From contig NZ_CP094473.1 of assembly GCF_023347535.1 (NCBI RefSeq), forward strand, positions 434,001 through 498,000: 64,000 nt of DNA. The letters run 5' to 3'. The DNA is from Faecalibacterium sp. HTF-F (lineage in GTDB: Bacteria; Bacillota; Clostridia; Oscillospirales; Ruminococcaceae). The position numbers and the translations under genes were made by a program. This document shows, piece after piece, positions 54,347-62,388 of the stretch (positions are counted from its first letter, which is position 1; each line of letters starts with the position of its first letter). The notes below the pieces were generated by a model that had not been told where the DNA came from, searched no databases, and saw only the letters and a program-made list of their open reading frames with translations.

Positions 54347-54922
54347 ATGGGTGGAGGACACGTATCGCGCCCCGATTTCGGGATGCCGCAGCCCGACCCG
54401 GCCTGCCCGCTGACCGAGTTCTATCTGCTTTTGCAGCACGCACTGGATGCGGCGGGCAGCTTTGCCCTGCCGGCGCTGTATGCCCGCGTGCAGGCACCGG
54501 CGCGGTGGATCGATCCGGACGAAGCGCGGGAGTATCTGACCCTGTCGCCCACGGAGCGGGAAGGGGATACCCGTCTTCTGGCCCCGGGCAATCTGCAGCT
54601 GCTGTACAGCACCCTGCATGTGGCACCGGACGGCGCGCCTGCGGCGCTGCTGCTCACCGGGGAGTGCACCCGCACCACCGTGGCGGTGCAGCTGCTGCCG
54701 CCCTTTGTGTGGGAGGACCCGCTGCCGCCTGTGCCGGATGCGCCTGCGGCGCTGGCGCTGCAGCTGACCATGCAGGATGTGGAGCTCATCGATGCCGACT
54801 CCGCAGCGCTGGGCCAGAAGCTGGTGCACACGGCACAGCACAAGCGCTGGCTGCATCACCCGAAGGCGGATACCTTTCTGGCCGGGCGGGTGGCCCTGCT
54901 GCAAAGGGTCTACCGTCGGTGA
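54347..54922 (+). CDS. Hypothetical protein
   Basis: A 191-residue soluble protein from ATG 54347, six bases after AGGAGG. It begins MGGGHVSRPDFGM and is rich in Ala, Leu and Pro, with no signal peptide or membrane span. I recognise no family. Clean coding character and a strong ribosome site make it a real gene. It lies alone between the type I module and a terminator. Confidence 0.65.
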   Translation: MGGGHVSRPDFGMPQPDPACPLTEFYLLLQHALDAAGSFALPALYARVQAPARWIDPDEAREYLTLSPTEREGDTRLLAPGNLQLLYSTLHVAPDGAPAALLLTGECTRTTVAVQLLPPFVWEDPLPPVPDAPAALALQLTMQDVELIDADSAALGQKLVHTAQHKRWLHHPKADTFLAGRVALLQRVYRR

Positions 54923-54986
54923 GAGAAGGATCTGAATGGCCGCCGCAGCGCGGATAATATTTAATGTAATATTATTTTTAATTCAG

Positions 54987-55022
54987 CAATAGCAGACGGC
55001 CTGCGGGCCGTCTGCTATTGCA
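54987..55022. terminator. Perfect hairpin terminator
   Basis: CAATAGCAGACGGCC / GGCCGTCTGCTATTG with a TGCG loop. The remainder of the 54923-55333 stretch contains no gene. Confidence 0.8.
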
Positions 55023-55333
55023 TTTTCACGGGAGAGGCGGCAAGAGCAAACTGCATTTGCGGACGCTGGCTCCCTATGGAGAGCATCCGCGCCAGCGGGT
55101 GAGCTGGCAAAGCGGAGACGATTCTTGACCAAAAGGCCTTTTGCAACCCTTTTGTTTTTTGTGGTTTCATGGTATACTATCGCATACGAATGCGCACAAA
55201 CGGCCTGTGTGCGCAGTTTTTCATAAAATTTTCCAGCAATGCAATCTTCGGGGGCGTTCAGCCGTGTATAGGGTGAATGTCCCCGTGGAATACGGATTCC
55301 ACAGCCCTGTACAGGCGTAAAAGGAGAGCTTGA

Positions 55334-55828
55334 ATGATGGGACAGCTGACCAGAAATGAAGTATTCACGCTGGCAGTGCAGAAGTACAGCGATGCTGTCT
55401 ACCGTGCTGCCATGCACAACAGCCGATGCGCGGCCGATGCCGAGGATGTGGTGCAGGATGTCTACGAAAAACTCCTGCATTACAACGGCACCTTTGAGAG
55501 TGAGGAGCACCTCAAAGCATGGCTGCTGCGGGTAGCCATCAACCGCTGCCGGGACCTGACCCGTGCAGCGCACCAGAAGGACACGGAGCTGGACGAGAAC
55601 CTGCCCGCACCGGATGAGTTTGCGGACGGCAGCGTGCTGGATGCGGTGCGCGCCCTGCCGGAAAACTACCGCAACGCCATCTACCTTCATTATTATGAGG
55701 GCTACACGGCGGCGGAGATCGGGCGGATGCTGGGGGCACCGTCCAACACGGTGCTGAGCTGGCTGCGGCGCGCAAGAGCACAGTTACATACGATGCTGAA
55801 GGAGGAGATCGAGGATGAGGTGGTATGA
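55334..55828 (+). CDS. ECF-type RNA polymerase sigma factor
   Basis: A 164-residue sigma factor with region 2 (AEDVVQDVYEKLLHY, then LKAWLLRVAINRCRD) and region 4 HTH (YTAAEIGRMLGAPSNTVLSW). It probably reads envelope stress through the downstream membrane protein. ATG 55334 follows AAGGAGAG. It overlaps the anti-sigma gene by 14 bases. Confidence 0.92.
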   Translation: MMGQLTRNEVFTLAVQKYSDAVYRAAMHNSRCAADAEDVVQDVYEKLLHYNGTFESEEHLKAWLLRVAINRCRDLTRAAHQKDTELDENLPAPDEFADGSVLDAVRALPENYRNAIYLHYYEGYTAAEIGRMLGAPSNTVLSWLRRARAQLHTMLKEEIEDEVV

Positions 55829-56945
55829 GTATAAGATGGAGACGGACGATCTCTGTGCACCGGAGGACCTGAAAGCAAAGCTGCTGGCCATGACCGACCA
55901 GCTGACCGAAGAGGAAAAGAACCAGCCCATGATGGAGACCCCGGCACCGGCCCGGCCTGCACCGGTGCAGCGGAAAAAGCCTGTCCGCTTTCCTGTAAAG
56001 CGGGTGGGCACACTGGCGGCCTGTCTGGCGGTGTGCGCGGTGGGCTACGGTGCCTTTGCCACCGGCATGATCGGCCTTGGTGCAAAGAGCAGCAGCCCGG
56101 CGGCCTATTATTCGGCGGACAGCACTGCGGCCGCGATGGCGGCAGGCGGCGTGGACCGCGCCGCTGTGGACAGCCCCATGGCCGCCGATTACAGCCTGAA
56201 CAGCCTGTCACTGGAAAGCGGCGCAGACAACGGCACCGCTGTTTATTCGGAGAACGATGCGGCGGCAGCGGCCCACAGCACCGACCACGCAAAGATCATC
56301 TACACCGCGAACCTCAGTCTGGAAAGCAAGGACTACGACGCGGCCCGCGCTGCGCTGGATGCGGCGGCTGCCGAAGCAGGCGGCTACATGGAATCCAGCA
56401 GCGAATACTCCGGCACCGAGGACAGCCGCAGCGTCAGCCTGACCTTCCGGGTGCCGCAGAAGAACTACGCCAGCTTTCTTGCGGCTGTGGCCGAAGCCGG
56501 CAACGTGACCTACAAAAACCAGCAGGCCGACGACGTGACCGCCCAGTACATGGACGTGGAGGCCCGGCTTGAGAACCTCAAGGCCCAGCGCACCCGTCTG
56601 CAGCAGCTGCAGCAGCAGGCCGAGACTCTTTCCGACCTGCTGGAGATCGAGTCCAGCCTGACCGAGGTGCAGAGCCAGATCGAGAGCTGGCAGAGCCAGA
56701 TGGACTGGTACAGCAATCAGGTGGAGCAGTGCACCGTCTGCGTGAGCCTGAGCGAGGTAAAGACCTACTCGCCGCCCAGCGAGAGCTTTGTCTCCCGCAT
56801 GGCCGACGCATTTGCCAGCGGCTGGCAGAACTTTGCACAGGGCGTGCAGCAGCTGGCCGTCTTCCTTGCAGGCGCATGGCCGGTGGTGGTCATCGCGGCG
56901 GCGGTGGCTGGCGGCGTCGCAGTGTGGCGCAAAAAGAGAAAGTGA
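55815..56945 (+). CDS. DUF4349 membrane protein, probable anti-sigma partner
   Basis: A 376-residue protein. A cytoplasmic N-terminus (~1-55, zinc-free anti-sigma-like) is followed by a membrane span (~60-80), an extracellular DUF4349 domain (SLESKDYDAARAALDAAAAE) with a long coiled coil (LQQLQQQAETLSDLLEIESS), and a C-terminal membrane span with a basic tail. It overlaps the ECF sigma gene by 14 bases, so it probably sequesters that sigma factor. Confidence 0.85.
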   Translation: MRWYEYKMETDDLCAPEDLKAKLLAMTDQLTEEEKNQPMMETPAPARPAPVQRKKPVRFPVKRVGTLAACLAVCAVGYGAFATGMIGLGAKSSSPAAYYSADSTAAAMAAGGVDRAAVDSPMAADYSLNSLSLESGADNGTAVYSENDAAAAAHSTDHAKIIYTANLSLESKDYDAARAALDAAAAEAGGYMESSSEYSGTEDSRSVSLTFRVPQKNYASFLAAVAEAGNVTYKNQQADDVTAQYMDVEARLENLKAQRTRLQQLQQQAETLSDLLEIESSLTEVQSQIESWQSQMDWYSNQVEQCTVCVSLSEVKTYSPPSESFVSRMADAFASGWQNFAQGVQQLAVFLAGAWPVVVIAAAVAGGVAVWRKKRK

Positions 56946-56986
56946 GCAGGCCCGGAAGGAAACCAGAAAATTTTTTCAGAAAAGGG

Positions 56987-57015
56987 TTGACATCCATCCC
57001 GCTGTGTGGTATTAT
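56987..57015 (+). promoter_or_regulatory. Promoter of initiator tRNA
   Basis: TTGACA (56987-56992), a 17-nt spacer and TATTAT (57010-57015). Confidence 0.8.
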
Positions 57016-57059
57016 ACTTGAGCAGTCAGCGAGAACCGCTGAGAGCACAAAGTAAATAT

Positions 57060-57136
<77 letters not shown>

Positions 57137-57138
57137 CC

Positions 57139-57168
57139 AAGCATCCTGAAGTTTCAGGATGCTTTTTT
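57139..57168 (+). terminator. Terminator of initiator tRNA
   Basis: AAGCATCCTGAA / TTCAGGATGCTT followed by TTTT. Confidence 0.85.
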
Positions 57169-57442
57169 GTTTTGCTTTTTCGGAAGGGAAACCATGGGCT
57201 TTTCCACAGGAGAGGGATAAACGGTGGAAAAACCCGAGGGCAGGACTTCTCTTTACTCGTCATTCTGCTGTACAATATCGCCCGAATTTGGACAGCCTGA
57301 TGAAACGGGACCGGAAGGCCATTTCCACCTTGACGCCCTGCAAAAAATATGCTATTTTAAAAAAGCACAGAGCCGGTCTGCATTCATGCGGCGGGCCGCT
57401 TTGGGCCAGATCAAAAGAAAATCGTACGTGAGCAGCGTCGTT

Positions 57443-57546
57443 GGATTGTTACCGTTTGGCGGGCTAGACCAACTCTGCACAGCACAAGCCGAAAGCGTGT
57501 TTCAGCCTCCGGTGTTATTTGCTGTGTCAGGAGTGGTCTTTTTTTA
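57443..57546 (+). promoter_or_regulatory. RAT antiterminator site overlapping a terminator
   Basis: GGATTGTTACCG ... GGCGGGCTAGACC (57443-57470) matches the ribonucleic-antiterminator layout bound by LicT/GlcT proteins. Its 3' half (AGACCAACTC) also pairs with GAGTGGTCT (to 57539), forming a terminator followed by TTTTTTT. The two folds are mutually exclusive, the hallmark of BglG-type antitermination. Confidence 0.8.
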
Positions 57547-57576
57547 TTGCCTTTTTCGGCCTGAGGAGGAGAGACG

Positions 57577-58425
57577 ATGCAATATACCGTCAAAAAACCG
57601 ATCAACAACAACATCCTGCGGGTGGTGGACCCCACCGGCTGCGAGCTGATCGTTACCGGGCGCGGGCTGGGCTTTGGCGCAAAGCCGGGGTACAAGCTGG
57701 ACGCCGGAAAGGTGGAGCGCAGCTACCGCATGACCAGCCCTGCCGTGCAGCAGAAGCTGGTGGAACTGCTGGAACAGATCCCCTATGAGCATCTGCTGCT
57801 CACCGATGAGCTGGTGGCAATGATCCGCAGCCGGGTGAACTACCCGCTGAACGAGAGCCTGCTCATCACGCTGGCCGACCACATCAGCTTTGCTATCCAG
57901 CGCAGTGAGCAGGGCATCCGCTTCTCTAACCCGCTCATGGCACCGATCCGGGAATTCTATCCGCAGGAGTACCGCCTTGGCATGGACTGTCTGGCCATCA
58001 TCCGCCAGCGCTGCAAAGCAGACCTCTCGGATGACGAGGGCGGCTTCATCGCCCTGCACATCGTCAATGCGGAGCTGAACACCACCATGAGCGTGGTGAA
58101 CGACGTCACCCGCTTTGTGGACGGCTGCGTGCAGGTGGTGGAGTGCTTCTACGGCTGCCATTTTGACCGGGACGCGCTGGATTTCAGCCGCTTCACGGTG
58201 CATCTGCGCTTTTTTGCGCAGCGGGTGTTTCAGGGCAAACAGGAGAGCGAGAACGATGCCCACGATGAGATGTTCCGGGCGCTGATCGCACGGAACTGCA
58301 GCGAACATTATAAATGTGCCTGCTGCCTTGCGGATTACGTGCGCAACACATGGAACAAGGAGCTTTCGGACGAGGAGCTGGTGTTCCTCACCATTCACCT
58401 GAAGCGCATCCGGATGGGAAAGTAA
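57577..58425 (+). CDS. BglG/LicT-family transcriptional antiterminator
   Basis: A 282-residue protein. The RNA-binding CAT domain (~1-60) is followed by two PRD domains (~65-170 and ~175-280) with conserved histidines in LITLADHISFAIQ, EYRLGMDCLAI, FTVHLRFFAQRV and VFLTIHLKRI that PTS proteins phosphorylate. It probably controls itself and the PTS gene that follows, through the RAT site upstream. ATG 57577 has GAGGAGAG. Confidence 0.9.
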   Translation: MQYTVKKPINNNILRVVDPTGCELIVTGRGLGFGAKPGYKLDAGKVERSYRMTSPAVQQKLVELLEQIPYEHLLLTDELVAMIRSRVNYPLNESLLITLADHISFAIQRSEQGIRFSNPLMAPIREFYPQEYRLGMDCLAIIRQRCKADLSDDEGGFIALHIVNAELNTTMSVVNDVTRFVDGCVQVVECFYGCHFDRDALDFSRFTVHLRFFAQRVFQGKQESENDAHDEMFRALIARNCSEHYKCACCLADYVRNTWNKELSDEELVFLTIHLKRIRMGK

Positions 58426-58526
58426 GCCGCCCGCCTGCCGCACCGCCGTACCTCTGATTCTCCGCAGGCCGCGCCTGCGTGTGGATATATTTGCTGGATA
58501 CAAATTTGGAAAAAGGAGAATTGAAG

Positions 58527-60644
58527 ATGAAAGACAAGATCTTTGGCGTGCTGCAGCGTGTCGGACGCAGTTTTATGCTGCCCATTGCACTGCTGCCCGT
58601 GGCGGGTCTGCTGCTGGGCATCGGCAGCTCGTTCACCAACGAGACCATGCTGGCGGCCTATGGCCTGAACAGCGTCATCCACCCCGGTACCCTGATCTAC
58701 ACCATTCTGGACGTGATGAGCCAGACCGGCAGCGCTGTGTTCAACAATCTGGCCCTGCTGTTCGCCATGGGCGTGGCCATCGGCATGGCCCGCAAGGAAA
58801 AAGAGGTGGCCGCCCTGTCCGGTGCGGTGGCCTATATCATCATGAACACGGCCATTCAGGCCATGATCAACGCTGCAGGCGGCGTGGACGCAATGCCCGC
58901 CAACTCCACCACCACCATGCTGGGCATCACCACCCTGCAGATGGGCGTGTTCGGCGGCATCGTGGTCGGTCTGGGCGTGGCAGCCCTGCACAACAAGTTC
59001 TATAAGATCGAGCTGCCGCAGGTGCTGGCCTTCTTCGGCGGCACCCGCTTTGTGCCCATCATCAGCTCCATCGTGTATCTGGTGGTCGGCATCGCCATGT
59101 TCTACATCTGGCCGGTGGTGCAAAGCGGCATTGCTGCGCTGGGCGCACTGGTGCTGGCTTCCGGCTATGCAGGCACCTTTATCTACGGCCTGCTGGAGCG
59201 TGCACTGATCCCCTTCGGCCTGCACCATGTGTTCTATATGCCGTTCTGGCAGACCGCTGTGGGCGGCACCGCCATCATCGACGGCGTCACCGTGACCGGT
59301 GCCCAGAACATCTTCTTTGCAGAGCTGGCCTCCAAGTCCACCACGGTGTTCTCGGTCAGCGCTACCCGCTTCATGGCCGGTAAGTTCCCCTTTATGATGT
59401 TCGGCCTGCCCGGCGCTGCGCTGGCAATGTACCACTGCGCAAAGCCGGAAAAGAAAAAGGCGGCAGGCGGCCTGCTGCTTTCTGCAGCCCTGACCGCCTT
59501 CCTCACCGGCATCACCGAGCCGCTGGAGTTCACCTTTATCTTTGTGGCACTGCCCATGTACGCCGTGCACTGCGTGCTGGCGGGCCTGTCCTTCATGCTC
59601 ATGCATATCCTGAACGTGGGCGTGGGCATGACCTTCTCCGGCGGTCTGATCGATCTGGTGCTGTTCGGCGCGATGCAGGGCAACGCCAAGACCCACTGGA
59701 TCTGGGTGGTCGTTGTGGGTGCAGTGTATTTTGTGCTGTACTACCTGATCTTCCGCTTTATGATCTCCAAGTTTGACTACAAGACCCCGGGCCGCGACGA
59801 TGCGGAGGAGGTCAAGCTGTACACCCGTGCGGACGTGAACGCCCGCAGCGCCGCTTCCGGCAGCAACGCCCCCGCAGGGGATGACCCGGTCAGCGCCCTG
59901 ATCGTGGAAGGTCTGGGCGGCACCGACAACCTGTCCGACGTGGACTGCTGCGCCACCCGTCTGCGCTGCACCGTCAAGGACGCTGCGCTGGTCCGGCAGG
60001 ATGTGCTCAAGGCTTCCGGTGCTTCCGGCGTCATCTGCAAGGGCAACGGCGTTCAGGTGGTGTACGGCCCCAAGGTGGCCGTCATCAAGGCGAAGCTGGA
60101 AGATTATCTGGAAAATGCGCCCAAGACCCCGGCGGCGCCCGCAGCACCCGCCCCGGCAGCGGCCCCCGCAGCCCCGGCAGCAGCCGCAAAGGATACCGTG
60201 CTTGCAGCCTGCCTCACCGGCACCGTCGTCCCGCTGGCTGAGGTGAAGGACGAAGCCTTTGCCAGCGGTGCGCTGGGCGACGGCATTGCCATCGAGCCTG
60301 CGGTGGGTGAGCTGGTGGCTCCTGCCGACGGCGAGATCTCTTCCACCTTCGACACCCACCACGCGGTGGGCATGACCACCGTTGACGGCGCGGAGCTGCT
60401 GATGCACATTGGCATCGACACCGTCAAGCTGGGCGGAAAGCACTTCACCTACCTCGTCAATGAGGGCGACAAGGTGCGCAAGGGCCAGCCGCTGATCCGC
60501 TTTGACATCGAGGCCATCAAGGCCGAGGGCTATCCCGTCACCACGCCGCTGATCGTCTGCAACACCGACGAGTATGCAGCGGTCACCCCCAAAGCCTCCG
60601 GTACCGTGAAGCAGGGCGATGCACTGCTGGAACTGAAGGGCTGA
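58527..60644 (+). CDS. PTS transporter EIICBA, glucose/N-acetylglucosamine type
   Basis: A 705-residue protein. The EIIC membrane domain (~1-415, about ten spans) is followed by EIIB (~445-530; phosphorylated Cys in DVDCCATRLRC) and an EIIA domain (~560-705; His in LLMHIGIDTV) joined by an Ala/Pro-rich linker. It imports and phosphorylates a hexose, probably glucose or N-acetylglucosamine. It follows the LicT gene by ~100 bases and ends at a terminator. Confidence 0.93.
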   Translation: MKDKIFGVLQRVGRSFMLPIALLPVAGLLLGIGSSFTNETMLAAYGLNSVIHPGTLIYTILDVMSQTGSAVFNNLALLFAMGVAIGMARKEKEVAALSGAVAYIIMNTAIQAMINAAGGVDAMPANSTTTMLGITTLQMGVFGGIVVGLGVAALHNKFYKIELPQVLAFFGGTRFVPIISSIVYLVVGIAMFYIWPVVQSGIAALGALVLASGYAGTFIYGLLERALIPFGLHHVFYMPFWQTAVGGTAIIDGVTVTGAQNIFFAELASKSTTVFSVSATRFMAGKFPFMMFGLPGAALAMYHCAKPEKKKAAGGLLLSAALTAFLTGITEPLEFTFIFVALPMYAVHCVLAGLSFMLMHILNVGVGMTFSGGLIDLVLFGAMQGNAKTHWIWVVVVGAVYFVLYYLIFRFMISKFDYKTPGRDDAEEVKLYTRADVNARSAASGSNAPAGDDPVSALIVEGLGGTDNLSDVDCCATRLRCTVKDAALVRQDVLKASGASGVICKGNGVQVVYGPKVAVIKAKLEDYLENAPKTPAAPAAPAPAAAPAAPAAAAKDTVLAACLTGTVVPLAEVKDEAFASGALGDGIAIEPAVGELVAPADGEISSTFDTHHAVGMTTVDGAELLMHIGIDTVKLGGKHFTYLVNEGDKVRKGQPLIRFDIEAIKAEGYPVTTPLIVCNTDEYAAVTPKASGTVKQGDALLELKG

Positions 60645-60679
60645 TGCGTTTCTCCCAAAAGGCAGGGTTATCATAAAGC

Positions 60680-60716
60680 AAAGGGCCGTCTCCGAATGCG
60701 GGGGACGGCCCTTTGT
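60680..60716 (+). terminator. Terminator of the PTS gene
   Basis: AAAGGGCCGTC ... GACGGCCCTTT. Confidence 0.8.
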
Positions 60717-60910
60717 GCTGCCCAAAAGCCGGTTTTTCCGGCCGGTCGGGGCCTTTCTCTCTGCGTTCCGGGTCAAGCTGCAAAAGTCGATTTCTATGGA
60801 TTTTTGCGCGTTTCTGTTTACGCCAGCGGAAAATGATGGTATGATAAACTGGATGTAAACTGGACACGGGCGGGCAAGCCTGCCGTGCAGCACCCGGAGG
60901 GAGAAAACCA

Positions 60911-62353
60911 ATGAAAAAACAGATCAAGTCGCTGCTGTGCGGACTGTGCGCGGCGGCACTGGCACTGGGCTGCGGCGGCTGCGGCGGCAGTGCCGGGCCA
61001 GAAGTGCCCGCCAAAGTGACCAATATCATGGTGTGGACCTATTACAATGGCGACCAGCTGGAAAGCTTTACCAGCCTTGTGGACCAGTTCAACGAGACCG
61101 TCGGTGCCCAAAAGGGCATCAAGGTGTCCACCGAGAGTCAGGGCAGCGTCAACGATCTGGAAACCAGTGTGATGGACTCTGCCGAGGGCAAGGTGGGCGC
61201 TGCCGCCATGCCCAATGTCTTCTCGGCCTACGCCGACACCGCCTATGCGCTGGACCAGATGGGCATGGTGGTGGACCTTGCCCCCTATCTGACCGAGGAG
61301 GAAAAGGCTCAGTTCGTGGAGGGCTACCTCTCGGAGGGGGACTTCGGGGAGGACGACAGCATCAAGATCTTCCCGGTGGCAAAATCCACCGAGCTGCTGT
61401 TCCTCAATGATACCGACTGGCAGGCCTTTGCCGATGCCGCCGGTGTCCGCTACGAGGACCTTGCCACCATGGAGGGGCTGACGGCCGCCGCAGAAAAATA
61501 CTACAACTGGACCGATGCCCAGACCGCCGCGCCGGATGACGGCAAGGCACTGTTCGGCCGTGATGCCATGGCAAACTATATGCTGGTGGGCGCACAGCAG
61601 CTGGGCGACACCATCTTTGCAGTGAAGGACGGCAGAATGACCGTCAACTTTGAGCGCGATGTGGCCCGCAGGCTGTGGGACAACTACTATGTTCCCTTTG
61701 TCAGGGGCTGGTTTGCCGCCACCGGCCGCTTCCGCAGCGATGATATCAAGACCGGCAATGTGCTGGCCTACGTGGGCTCCAGTTCCAGCGCCACCTTCTT
61801 CCCCACCAGGGTGACGAACGACGCCAACGAGAGCCATGAGATCAGCCTGAAAACACTGCCCGCCCCGCAGTTTGAAGGCGGCGAGGCGGTCGCGGTGCAG
61901 CAGGGTGCCGGTATGGTGGTGACAGCAGCCAAAGAGGAGGAGGTCGAGGCCTCGGTGGAGTTCCTCAAATGGTTCGTTCAGGCGGAGAACAACATCGCCT
62001 TCTCGGTGGGCTCGGGCTACCTGCCTGTCACCCGGAAGGCCAGCGATATGCAGGAGATCCTTGCCAGCGGCCTGACTCTGGACGATAACATGCAGCAGAC
62101 GCTGGCAGTTGCGGTGGATACGGTGAACGGGAATCGTCTGTATACGCCCTACGCCTTTGCAGGCGGCAGCAGCGCCCGCAAGGTGCTGGAATACGGCCTG
62201 AGCGACCTTGCCGCAGCGGACCGCGAGACGGTGGTCCAGCGCATTGCCGAGGGCCAGAGTGCCGCCGAGGCAGAGGCCGAGTTTTTGACCGACGAGTATT
62301 TTGAGGCATGGTATCAGGACATCTGCGCAAAGCTTGCACAGTACGAGGGCTGA
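60911..62353 (+). CDS. Sugar-ABC extracellular solute-binding lipoprotein
   Basis: A 480-residue lipoprotein. The signal peptide ends in the lipobox LALGC (Cys near residue 21), followed by a Gly-rich spacer and a family-1 binding-protein fold (NIMVWTYYNGDQLESF). It would deliver a sugar to an importer whose permeases are outside the window and whose ATPase may be the solo MsmX-type protein at 15646. ATG 60911 follows GGAGGG. Confidence 0.88.
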   Translation: MKKQIKSLLCGLCAAALALGCGGCGGSAGPEVPAKVTNIMVWTYYNGDQLESFTSLVDQFNETVGAQKGIKVSTESQGSVNDLETSVMDSAEGKVGAAAMPNVFSAYADTAYALDQMGMVVDLAPYLTEEEKAQFVEGYLSEGDFGEDDSIKIFPVAKSTELLFLNDTDWQAFADAAGVRYEDLATMEGLTAAAEKYYNWTDAQTAAPDDGKALFGRDAMANYMLVGAQQLGDTIFAVKDGRMTVNFERDVARRLWDNYYVPFVRGWFAATGRFRSDDIKTGNVLAYVGSSSSATFFPTRVTNDANESHEISLKTLPAPQFEGGEAVAVQQGAGMVVTAAKEEEVEASVEFLKWFVQAENNIAFSVGSGYLPVTRKASDMQEILASGLTLDDNMQQTLAVAVDTVNGNRLYTPYAFAGGSSARKVLEYGLSDLAAADRETVVQRIAEGQSAAEAEAEFLTDEYFEAWYQDICAKLAQYEG

Positions 62354-62388
62354 GCTGCACGGGACACACGGAGAAAAAAGAGGTGAGG

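Noticed and set aside
58395-60911. A very long minus-strand frame (838 codons) opposite the PTS transporter
   Set aside because: Shadow of a GC-rich gene with clear EIICBA domains on the plus strand; its His/Gly/Ala-rich product has no recognisable domain or ribosome site.
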